Source of the DNA: Chitinophagaceae bacterium
Lineage (GTDB): Bacteria > Bacteroidota > Bacteroidia > Chitinophagales > Chitinophagaceae
NCBI GenBank assembly: GCA_947378615.1
Contig: CANCKV010000024.1
Location: 1-13,556, forward strand
DNA length: 13,556 nt
Direction of reading: 5' to 3'
In this document: piece after piece, positions 6,863 through 13,046 of the stretch
Numbering within the stretch: the first letter of the stretch is position 1
How the letters are laid out: every line of letters begins with the position of its first letter
The notes under the pieces: generated by a model
Told to the model about the DNA's origin: nothing
The model's database searches: none
The model's input: the letters and a program-made list of their open reading frames with translations, nothing else
Program-made: the position numbers and the translations under genes

Positions 6863-6913
6863 CGTCATTCCCATTTATCTCTGCTTGACAGATGGGACAT
6901 TCGAAATGACGGG
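6863..6913. repeat. Short inverted-repeat element
   Basis: CGTCATT (6863-6869) and AATGACG (6905-6911) form terminal arms. Inside, CCCAT (6870-6874) pairs with ATGGG (6892-6896), and CTG/CAG form a small inner stem. The whole 51 bp can fold as a branched hairpin, as in small non-autonomous or REP-type elements. It lies 16 bp after the paired hairpins. Confidence 0.5.
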
Positions 6914-7292
6914 AAGGGCTGTTGCAAAGTGTGTCTGAATTAGGATTTGTAGGATTTGAGGATAGGGAGGATTAGCGTCTTCAAAAAATAAATAAAATAT
7001 ATTTTCATAAAATGATTGCCATTCCAATACAATCGCTAATATGTGCCCTGAAAAGCAGGTTAGTTGAGAAAAACATACCTCTTTTAGCTCTCAAAATACG
7101 ATTAGCACAATCATTTTTACCTACAGCTTAAAATATCAGGGCTGCGGTGACAAACTTTCTTCTTACTATTTATTGTTTCAAACAGCATCTTAGTGCTTTG
7201 GAAATTGTTTCCAGAGAAATCTCACTAATCAGTTTGCTTTTGTATCTAGAAATTTTATCATTACATCAAAATTTTATGTAATTATATCTAGA

Positions 7293-7502
7293 GTTGATGC
7301 TGTTGCATCCTTTGTTAATGTAAGTAACACTAGTGTTACTGTTGTTGCATCAATTGTTAAGACTCTTAGCAACAATGTCATTATAGTTAACATGGACGCT
7401 ACTGCTATTAGCACCTATGTTATGGTAAATAACATGGACGTCAATGCTCTTAGCAACTATGTTAGGGTAGTTAACATAGACGTTAATTCAAATAACATGA
7501 TT
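7293..7502. repeat. Array of ten degenerate 21-bp tandem repeats
   Basis: Cut every 21 bp from 7293, eight of the ten rows begin GTTA, GTCA or GCTA, one begins GTTG, and all have a T at position 12. Two alternating versions give a 42-bp super-unit. One type carries TTAGCAAC (rows at 7356 and 7440; TTAGCACC at 7398). The other carries TAACATGGAC or TAACATAGAC (rows at 7377, 7419, 7461). Many rows have GTTA...TAAC half-site dyads. The two best copies of the 42-bp unit start at 7392 and 7434. One frame is open from 7194 to the stop at 7506-7508 but has no ATG, GTG or TTG before 7392. An 18-bp perfect palindrome lies at 7323-7340. Confidence 0.8.
7323..7340. promoter_or_regulatory. Perfect 18-bp palindrome in the repeat array
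   Basis: AGTAACACTAGTGTTACT is its own reverse complement with no spacer. It spans the junction of the 7314 and 7335 repeat rows. It could be a binding site for a dimeric protein or a by-product of the GTTA/TAAC dyads of the array. Confidence 0.4.
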
Positions 7503-7561
7503 AGCTAAGTAAGAAAAAGATACATTTTTATAATTTAATCTAAAACATTTATTACAATACC

Positions 7562-7574
7562 GCTAATTATTAGC
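7562..7574. promoter_or_regulatory. Candidate operator before the 222-residue gene
   Basis: GCTAATTATTAGC is a 13-bp palindrome around a central T, 34 bp upstream of the ATG at 7608. Its TTAGC half-site is the same word found in the repeat array (TTAGCAAC) and at 7501-7508 (TTAGCTAA). TACATTTT at 7521-7528 is a one-mismatch -7 candidate between the array and this site. Confidence 0.3.
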
Positions 7575-7607
7575 AAAATATTTAATCATTATTAAAATAG
7601 AATACTC

Positions 7608-8276
7608 ATGGCAAAGAATAAAAGTTGGATTCCTCTTGGAATGTTGTTATTTTATAATTTCAGCAAAAATTTCGTTGATAAGGCCGTTGCAAATCAATTG
7701 GCTTGGAAATTAATTACAGGCAATGTAACTACACTATTGGCATTGCAAAAGATTTATCTAGATTTCTATAAGATTTCTGCAAACAAGAGAAATTGTACAC
7801 CTACGGACACTCAAAATACTAGAGATGCCCGTAAGATTTTTATTAAAGCTCTTCGGACAATGGGAATTTCGGAAATGAAGTTTAATGATAACATGTCCGA
7901 TGCAGAACGCACTTCTTGTGGAGTAGTCAACAATAGTGTTTTAAAAACTCCTGCAGTTGTGGCAAATGTGAGTCCTATTGTTGCAAAGAAGGGTTTGAGT
8001 GATTTGAATATGAAATTTTCTTTCACAGTCCCTCAGACTATACCTGCGGTTACTGGACAGAATGAAGTGATAATAAAGATTGGCTTTCATGCTGTAGCCG
8101 ACCCAATTCCTGCCGAGGCAGATTGTTTGTTGATTCTTGTGATGAATACAAAATCGGGAGTTATTACTTTCGACCCTTCGAAGAAAGGAATGCAATTTGT
8201 GGGATACGCTCGATTTATAAACACTCGCAAACAGGTTGGTACAGCTGCCACAACTTTTAGTGGAATCGTTTCATAG
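7608..8276 (+). CDS. Conserved Bacteroidota protein of unknown function (222 aa)
   Basis: The protein starts MAKNKSWIP and has no signal peptide or membrane segment. Residues ~8-115 look mainly helical (AVANQLAWKLITGNVTTLLALQKIYLDFYKIS, then ARKIFIKALRTMGISEMKFNDNMSDAERTSCGV). After a linker, residues ~135-222 look like a beta-sandwich (LNMKFSFTVPQT, NEVIIKIGFHAV, GMQFVGYARFINTRKQVGTA, FSGIVS). This layout, with a WIP start, an MSDADR-like motif before a G-V/I turn, and an FnIII-like end with an (A)R(F/Y)xNTR strand, recalls a recurrent but uncharacterised family of about 200-220 residues in Bacteroidota; that link is from memory. It stands alone on the plus strand behind an unusual repeat array and ends at a strong terminator. 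The C-terminal sandwich suggests a binding role, but no function can be assigned. Confidence 0.85.
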   Translation: MAKNKSWIPLGMLLFYNFSKNFVDKAVANQLAWKLITGNVTTLLALQKIYLDFYKISANKRNCTPTDTQNTRDARKIFIKALRTMGISEMKFNDNMSDAERTSCGVVNNSVLKTPAVVANVSPIVAKKGLSDLNMKFSFTVPQTIPAVTGQNEVIIKIGFHAVADPIPAEADCLLILVMNTKSGVITFDPSKKGMQFVGYARFINTRKQVGTAATTFSGIVS

Positions 8277-8277
8277 C

Positions 8278-8293
8278 AATATGAGTGATGAGT
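8278..8293. repeat. Second copy of a 16-nt interspersed word
   Basis: AATATGAGTGATGAGT is identical to 3504-3519. In both places it begins an inverted repeat just downstream of a gene end; here the inverted partner ATCACTCAT is at 8349-8357. Confidence 0.6.
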
Positions 8294-8304
8294 TTTGTCC
8301 TCTC

Positions 8305-8347
8305 AGCATAAGCCCTTGAAGTAAAGACTTCAGGGGCTTATGCTTTT
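8305..8347 (+). terminator. Strong 18-bp hairpin terminator between convergent genes
   Basis: Bases 8305-8322 pair with 8327-8344 in an 18-bp stem with one G-T wobble and a 4-nt AAAG loop, followed by a T tract. It ends the 222-residue gene 28 bp past its stop. Outer arms ATGAGTGAT (8281-8289) and ATCACTCAT (8349-8357) extend the dyad, so it may also stop transcripts arriving from the MBOAT gene, although the minus strand lacks a T tract. Confidence 0.88.
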
Positions 8348-8367
8348 AATCACTCATACTTCTGACA

Positions 8368-9855
8368 TTAAAACTGCAAATAAACAGGCTTAATCACATC
8401 CGCTTGTTTACATTGAATAGCGATGTAGATGAATACAATAAAATAAAGAATCTTCAAAGGCAATGGAATCTTTACCAATATGTGCTTGAACTTATTTTCG
8501 AAATTCAATGAGATGCCATGAAGTAGGAATGCAGCTGCTATCATCCAAATTACGGGCGAATAGCTCGTGTAGAGTGCTTTTAATAAATTGATATTGAAGT
8601 TAGTTCCAATTTGTCGGAGCATTATCCAACTATCATTGAAGGTATCACAACGAAAGAATATCCATCCCAAACAAATAAAATGAAATGTAATAATCGTAGC
8701 TAAAATATTCGTTGCCTTTTTCGAATAAGGTAATACAATCAGGTGTTTCCTTCCTAGTTTATAACGTAGTTTATCCACCGCAAGGGCAATACCATGTAAG
8801 GCTCCCCAAAAGATAAAGTTCCAACTTGCCCCGTGCCAAAAACCACCAATCAGCATTGTGATAATTAAATTCTTGTAGGTAGCAAACTTTCCTTTTCTAT
8901 TGCCTCCTAGAGGGATATAAACATAATCTTTCAGCCAACTCGATAAGGAGATATGCCAACGCCGCCAAAATTCAGTGACTGTAGCCGACTGATACGGTGA
9001 AAGAAAATTGATATTTATCTCGAAACCCATCCATTTTCCCATACCGATTGCCATATCGGAATAACCCGAGAAATCGCAATAAATTACCATTGCATACCCA
9101 TAAATCGCCAATAAGCATTCTATACCTGTATGAACGGAAGGATTTTCGAAGACATGAATGACGTAATTCGCATTGATGAAATCACTGATAATGACCTTCT
9201 TTATGATGCCGGCAGTAATGAGGTATAGACCCTCGCCCACCTGCTTGTTAGTTACAAATGGTTCCTTATTTATTTGTGGAATAAAATCAGCCGCCCTAAC
9301 AATTGGCCCCATCATCAACTTTGGAAAGAAGGATAGGAAAAACAAATAATCAATGAACCGAGTAACAGGTTTAAACTCTCCATTGTAAACATCTACCGTA
9401 TAGCTCAAATTTTCGAAGGTATAAAAGGAGATGCCTATCGGTAGGATGAGTTTGAGTGGATTTAATTGCTGATGTGCAATATCATTCAATATGCCAATAA
9501 AAAAGTTGGTGTATTTGAAATAAATCAATAACCCAAGATTGACAATGACGCTCAATACCAACCAAAACTTTTTCAATGGTTTCTTTTTACATCGATAGAT
9601 AGTATGCCCAATATGATAGTCGAATACTGCCGTTACAAGTATGAAACCCACATACCAACCACAGGTTTTATAGAAAAAATAGAGAGAGAAAAGGGTGAGT
9701 AGATAAACCCTCAGTGTATTGAAACGATAGGTGATTGTGTAAACCAATAGGAACACACCAAAAAAGAATAGAAAGAAGGCACTGTTGAACAGCAGTGGGT
9801 CTTTTTCGTGAAACAGAAGAACGTCCAATAATTTATTTAAGTCTATTCCCTCCAA
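8368..9855 (-). CDS. MBOAT-family membrane O-acetyltransferase (AlgI/PatA-like)
   Basis: A 495-residue polytopic membrane protein of the MBOAT family, which moves acetyl groups from a cytoplasmic donor across the membrane for O-acetylation of a surface glycan. Hydrophobic segments occur throughout. Family landmarks are LPIGISFYTFENLSY (138-152), FFPKLMMGPIVR (176-187), YCDFSGYSDMAIG (259-271), the EFWRRWHISLSSWLKDY block (H301) and GGFWHGASWNFIFWG with the catalytic-type H341. The length fits AlgI, PatA and DltB relatives, and the C-terminal VYLQF matches many Bacteroidota members. It lies 8 bp after the SGNH gene, giving the membrane/extracytoplasmic pair seen in alginate and peptidoglycan O-acetylation. 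The start is TTG at 9853-9855: no ATG exists between the upstream in-frame stop and this codon, and TAAAGGA lies 5 nt before it, overlapping the stop of the SGNH gene, which suggests translational coupling. The acceptor glycan is unknown. Confidence 0.93.
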   Translation of the reverse strand: MEGIDLNKLLDVLLFHEKDPLLFNSAFFLFFFGVFLLVYTITYRFNTLRVYLLTLFSLYFFYKTCGWYVGFILVTAVFDYHIGHTIYRCKKKPLKKFWLVLSVIVNLGLLIYFKYTNFFIGILNDIAHQQLNPLKLILPIGISFYTFENLSYTVDVYNGEFKPVTRFIDYLFFLSFFPKLMMGPIVRAADFIPQINKEPFVTNKQVGEGLYLITAGIIKKVIISDFINANYVIHVFENPSVHTGIECLLAIYGYAMVIYCDFSGYSDMAIGMGKWMGFEININFLSPYQSATVTEFWRRWHISLSSWLKDYVYIPLGGNRKGKFATYKNLIITMLIGGFWHGASWNFIFWGALHGIALAVDKLRYKLGRKHLIVLPYSKKATNILATIITFHFICLGWIFFRCDTFNDSWIMLRQIGTNFNINLLKALYTSYSPVIWMIAAAFLLHGISLNFENKFKHILVKIPLPLKILYFIVFIYIAIQCKQADVIKPVYLQF

Positions 9856-9863
9856 AGAGTCCT

Positions 9864-11231
9864 TTACTTTTTGGTCAATTTAGTACGTTGATAATATTCT
9901 TTAGACTGCATTAGTTTATTGAAAAACAAATCACCAATCCGTTTTGCTCCTCGTGAGTTGACATGTGTATAATCCTTATTTGCTAATACAGTATCCCCTT
10001 CCACCCAATTTGTAATGGTATTTTCACCACCCATCGACTGATAAAGATTCCAAAAGGCCACTTTGTGTCTCTTTGCAATAGCTCTTTGCGTTGCAACCAT
10101 AAATGGAACGCCATGTTCTGTGCTATATTTTCCATCATATTTATAGCCAATATCACTCGTACTCACAATCAATATCGGCACATTACCAAACCCCTTCTTC
10201 ATATTCTGAATTACTTTATGCATGCTACTTTCAAACCAATCAAATTCCTGTTTCTCATGTTCTACAGCATTGATGCCATAATGAACAATTATAAGGTCGT
10301 AATGCAAATAACCATTCAATTGTTGCATCACTTCTTGAGTAATCTGTTGTGTTAGAACACTCGTATTACCTCTAAAGGAATAATTATCGAGATACACGCC
10401 TTGCTTGTCTTCGAAACTGACCCCATAAATAGGCATATTTGTTTGCGAAGCAGCCAATGATATAGAATTTATAGATGTAGAATTACTGATAACAGTTTCA
10501 TTTATTAATTCGTTTCCAATTGTATTGAATACGTCAGCCTTTCCATTTTTAACTACCGTCAATGCTGCATTTGCAGGCATCTTTCCATAGTACAATTTCA
10601 CATCTGTTGTAGGAGATTTATATTTTGGAACGAAATCTACCGCTGAATTATTTGTTGAAAAAAACAAATGTCCCGACAAACCAAGTGGATATTTATTAGG
10701 ATTGTCCCTGAAATTATAATCTGTCCACCCATTTCCATTCAATCTTATTTGGGTATATAAACTTGATACAGCAGATTGTACAGGAACGAAGCCTATACCT
10801 GTACCTCCAAAATTCGATTGAAGCCGAAGTCTTATTTCATCAGTAATATCATCCCCTTCTATGAAAGAATCTCCAAAATAGGCAATCCTTATTTTAGCAT
10901 GGTTTTGTTTTATGCTATCTAGCTTTCGATATAAATTATTAAGTGAATAAGTCGAATCTGTGCCATAATCTGTAATCAAGGTTTCATCTTCAGGCGGGGG
11001 TGTATTTTTGAAGATGACAGGAGGGTCTTTTTTTGCAATAATTATTGGAGTGAATTTTGGTTTAGGTTTATCCATTCTTAATTCGGATAATAAATCCACC
11101 TGTTTTTGAGAAAACCACTTGGAATCGGTTATGGTTTTAGGAAGTTTAACAAAGGTCAATACAAAAAGAATGGCAATAGTAAAAGTTACTAATACAAGAG
11201 GTTGCCAAATTTTGTTATTCCTTTTTTCCAT
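9864..11231 (-). CDS. Membrane-anchored SGNH/GDSL hydrolase, likely acetyltransferase partner
   Basis: A 455-residue protein from the ATG at 11229-11231; a TTG two codons upstream is a possible alternative. An N-terminal membrane segment (residues ~9-28) anchors it, followed by a Pro/Lys-rich stalk to ~85. All SGNH blocks are visible: IAYFGDSFIEGD with nucleophile S122, the SFRGN oxyanion glycine (G288), VHYGIN with N321, and KDYTHVNSRG with D420 and H423. The region between blocks I and II (~150-285) is long and beta-rich, as in accessory-domain SGNH proteins, and may bind glycan. Paired with the downstream MBOAT it probably accepts the acetyl group outside the membrane and passes it to glycan, like PatB or AlgJ/AlgX; de-O-acetylation is the main alternative. 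It overlaps the 3' end of the glucosaminidase gene by 17 bp. The catalytic set is complete. Confidence 0.9.
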   Translation of the reverse strand: MEKRNNKIWQPLVLVTFTIAILFVLTFVKLPKTITDSKWFSQKQVDLLSELRMDKPKPKFTPIIIAKKDPPVIFKNTPPPEDETLITDYGTDSTYSLNNLYRKLDSIKQNHAKIRIAYFGDSFIEGDDITDEIRLRLQSNFGGTGIGFVPVQSAVSSLYTQIRLNGNGWTDYNFRDNPNKYPLGLSGHLFFSTNNSAVDFVPKYKSPTTDVKLYYGKMPANAALTVVKNGKADVFNTIGNELINETVISNSTSINSISLAASQTNMPIYGVSFEDKQGVYLDNYSFRGNTSVLTQQITQEVMQQLNGYLHYDLIIVHYGINAVEHEKQEFDWFESSMHKVIQNMKKGFGNVPILIVSTSDIGYKYDGKYSTEHGVPFMVATQRAIAKRHKVAFWNLYQSMGGENTITNWVEGDTVLANKDYTHVNSRGAKRIGDLFFNKLMQSKEYYQRTKLTKK

Positions 11232-11628
11232 CCACAATGCAGTTGAGAGTCGCCCTTATACGGGTTCTTTTTAATTGTATATCATAACGGAATTTCTTTT
11301 TTCCGCTGAAATTTTTCTTTTGTAAAAAATCATAATAATCTGTTTCATTATGTGTATAATTCTTGTCTTGCCATACTTTATAATAATCGACACATGCTTT
11401 CCAATCGTCGAATGCCATATATCTTTTGCGTCTGAAACCAAATAGGTTATTTTTCTTTTGATAAATATTCGACCGAAAGTGCCCTGTTTCATATATCGCC
11501 TGACGTAATACTACTTCGGGATATTTAATCTCCTTTTGTTTGATATAGCAATAAATATCATTTTCCGATTGAGCAGATAAATGTGTATTTATTACAAAAC
11601 AAAAAAGTATAATAATGGCAAATCGCAT
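11215..11628 (-). CDS. Secreted glucosaminidase-like protein (GH73-type fold)
   Basis: With the ATG at 11626-11628 the protein has 137 residues and a textbook signal peptide (MRFAIIILFCFVINTHLSAQ). The frame stays open to a TTG at 11674-11676, but that start would bury the signal peptide. The mature part resembles the mannosyl-glycoprotein endo-beta-N-acetylglucosaminidase domain: VVLRQAIYETGHFRSNIY with candidate catalytic E47, KKNNLFGFR (58-66), then a YMAFDDWKACVDYYKVWQ segment that normally packs the substrate groove. It is shorter than most full GH73 enzymes, and the second acid is not obvious, so activity is uncertain. The likely substrate is the GlcNAc-MurNAc backbone in the periplasm. 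The gene ends inside the start of the SGNH gene and heads the SGNH-MBOAT set, suggesting that this system acts on peptidoglycan or another GlcNAc-containing glycan. Confidence 0.8.
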   Translation of the reverse strand: MRFAIIILFCFVINTHLSAQSENDIYCYIKQKEIKYPEVVLRQAIYETGHFRSNIYQKKNNLFGFRRKRYMAFDDWKACVDYYKVWQDKNYTHNETDYYDFLQKKNFSGKKKFRYDIQLKRTRIRATLNCIVDGKKE

Positions 11629-11740
11629 AGCAAGCAGAGCATTAAATCGAAATAAATATACTGACAATAAATTCAAAAAACCATAATTTTTAACAGAAAA
11701 AAAGAAACATTTCTTCCGTGATTAACGCAATGATAAGCAA

Positions 11741-12568
11741 TTATCTATAATTCCCCATCACTTTACAGTCGCAATCGTTTTCTAAAGGTATTTTCATCTT
11801 CTTACAAAATGTTTGATAAAATCCAATTCGCTCATTTCTATTATCACTTACATCCTTTTTAGTTGTGTTGCATTCGAGCCCTCCGTTAATGATATTTATC
11901 GTCATTCCAAAGCCAGGAACACGGTTCAAATCCTTATCTTCTTTCGTCGGAATCCATTTCCCACACATCACTTCATGACAACTTGGCTTAGGCTTTTGAT
12001 GTTTCATCCAAAACCAAAGGGCACATTCAAAAGCAATCGAACCATTACTACTCACTAAATCTGGATTTTGAAGAAGGGGAAGGTTTAAATCATCTCCTGC
12101 CAATCCATAATTGTAGGCATAAGAAAGTTGTAGAGGACCACGACCATAATAATTTTTTCCAGGTACAGGTGCATAGGCACTCGTTCCTGCAGAGTTATAG
12201 ATAGGACAAGGTTTTTTGAGGCAGTCCTGTTCTTCTTTATAGACTAATCCCCACACATAAGCGCCTCCTTCTGCCTCAGGCCAGCCGTCTGTAGTTTCAT
12301 GTGCAATATTGGCAAAAAAGGCCATTAATTCACGTTTATTTTGTAATTCTGTTCCTTCAGTGGCAAACAATGGAAACTTCTCTGTCGCAGCTATAAATGA
12401 CTCATATTTATAAAGGGTATCCCTATGTGGGAATAAGGCCTCAAATTGTTTTTTAGAAATAAGCTTTGCCACTCGTTTCTCGTTCTTAATTATGACAGGT
12501 GTTTGTGCTATGGTAGCAAGGAAACAAAAAGTAAGAAAAACTATTAAAAAGTATTTAAAGTATTGCAT
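11741..12568 (-). CDS. Secreted GH19-family chitinase
   Basis: With the ATG at 12566-12568 the 275-residue protein has a signal peptide (residues 1-22, FLTFCFLATIAQ) and a nearly complete GH19 catalytic domain very close to plant class I/II chitinases. Motifs are FFANIAHETTDGW with catalytic acid E91, AYVWGLVYKEE with E113 (the second acid), KNYYGRGPLQLSYAYNYG (138-155), LLQNPDLV, ALWFWMKHQKPKPSCHEV, VPGFGMTINIINGGLECN (217-234) and NERIGFYQ. No chitin-binding domain is present. It should hydrolyse beta-1,4-GlcNAc polymers by inversion; some relatives act on peptidoglycan. Upstream codons run to a TTG at 12649, but a -7-like TACTTTCG at 12588-12595 supports the ATG. Several cysteines (C116, C121, C198, C202, C233, C266, C268) suggest disulfides in an exported protein. 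The glucosaminidase gene follows after 112 bp. Confidence 0.94.
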   Translation of the reverse strand: MQYFKYFLIVFLTFCFLATIAQTPVIIKNEKRVAKLISKKQFEALFPHRDTLYKYESFIAATEKFPLFATEGTELQNKRELMAFFANIAHETTDGWPEAEGGAYVWGLVYKEEQDCLKKPCPIYNSAGTSAYAPVPGKNYYGRGPLQLSYAYNYGLAGDDLNLPLLQNPDLVSSNGSIAFECALWFWMKHQKPKPSCHEVMCGKWIPTKEDKDLNRVPGFGMTINIINGGLECNTTKKDVSDNRNERIGFYQTFCKKMKIPLENDCDCKVMGNYR

Positions 12569-12587
12569 ATTATGCGATTGTATGTTG

Positions 12588-12595
12588 CGAAAGTA
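12588..12595 (-). promoter_or_regulatory. Candidate -7 element of the chitinase gene
   Basis: The minus strand reads TACTTTCG within GTACTTTCGC, identical to the 10-mer upstream of the nuclease-like gene (4165-4174). It lies 20 bp before the ATG at 12568 and downstream of the alternative TTG at 12649, so transcripts from it could only use the ATG. No clear -33 element is seen. Confidence 0.45.
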
Positions 12596-12922
12596 CACAT
12601 TCGCAATAATTAAGCCGCCGATAAGTAAATTCAAAACCTTTTTGCACAATTAAGTTATAAAGTCAGTTTTTTACAAATCTTTGTGACCAATATTTATCGT
12701 TGAATTGAGAAGATATTACCACAAAGTATGAAATGAAGAGGGGGCATGTTACTTATTTATATAACTTTTTAGAAAAGAGAAAAAGCTAAACATATAGTGA
12801 CATAGCCACATAGAAAGGATATAGATTTATCTATTTTTTATTAAAATGAAGGGCAAATAGGAATACTACTCCGTAGCATTAGGAACGCCTTTTTGAAAAG
12901 AAGTTATTTAGTCGTAAACAAG

Positions 12923-12991
12923 GGAAATCAAAGTACACAGAGTTTTCATTATAGAAAAATGATATTACAACCCTTTGATTTCCTTTTTTTT
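12923..12991 (+). terminator. Inverted repeat followed by T8, no obvious upstream gene
   Basis: GGAAATCAAAG (12923-12933) pairs perfectly with CTTTGATTTCC (12973-12983) over a 39-nt loop and is followed directly by eight T (12984-12991). On the plus strand it has the layout of an intrinsic terminator, but no plus-strand gene precedes it. It could end a small RNA, act as leader structure of the HEAT-like gene, or be a dispersed repeat. The AT-rich stem and long loop make it weak. Confidence 0.35.
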
Positions 12992-13046
12992 ACCCTTGTG
13001 CACCTTGTGGTAAAACCTTCTACATGGTCAATTAAAAAGTAGTTTT

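Larger units (their letters stand above)
6095..7607. other. 1.5-kb region without an intact gene
   Basis: All frames are closed at short intervals except for a decayed minus-strand frame (6447-6620) and a repeat-derived open frame (7194-7508) with no start codon. From left to right the region holds the LRR promoter, the decayed frame, a degenerate dispersed repeat (6623-6650), paired hairpins (6764-6846), an inverted-repeat element (6863-6913), an unassigned stretch (6914-7292), a 21-bp tandem array (7293-7502) and the leader of the 222-residue gene. The 6914-7292 stretch shows nothing recognisable. Confidence 0.7.
12569..13046. other. 478-bp divergent intergenic region
   Basis: Between the chitinase gene (minus) and the HEAT-like gene (plus) no open frame with coding character is seen. 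The left end carries the chitinase promoter. The middle has degenerate words such as ACATAG (ACATAGCCACATAGAAAGG near 12801) and ACTCCGTAG (12867-12875) that resemble decayed dispersed repeats. The right end carries an inverted repeat with a T8 tract at 12923-12991. Confidence 0.6.

Noticed and set aside
7293..7502. CRISPR-like repeat array
   Set aside because: The units are contiguous 21-bp degenerate repeats with no unique spacers of constant size, and no cas gene is present.
7194..7508. Short secreted or coiled-coil protein encoded by the 21-bp array
   Set aside because: The frame has no start codon before 7392 and the openness follows from a repeat length divisible by three; it is kept only as an alternative.
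7811..8195. Minus-strand frames opposite the 222-residue gene
   Set aside because: The plus-strand frame has the better protein pattern, a family-like start and a matching terminator; the antisense frames show none of these.
10065..10355. Plus-strand frame of 96 codons
   Set aside because: It is antisense to the SGNH catalytic region, which is conserved, so it is a chance open frame.
11813..12058. Plus-strand frame opposite the chitinase gene
   Set aside because: The GH19 motifs on the minus strand fully explain this stretch.
12569..12649. N-terminal extension of the chitinase from a TTG start
   Set aside because: The signal peptide begins at the ATG at 12568 and a promoter-like box lies between the TTG and the ATG.
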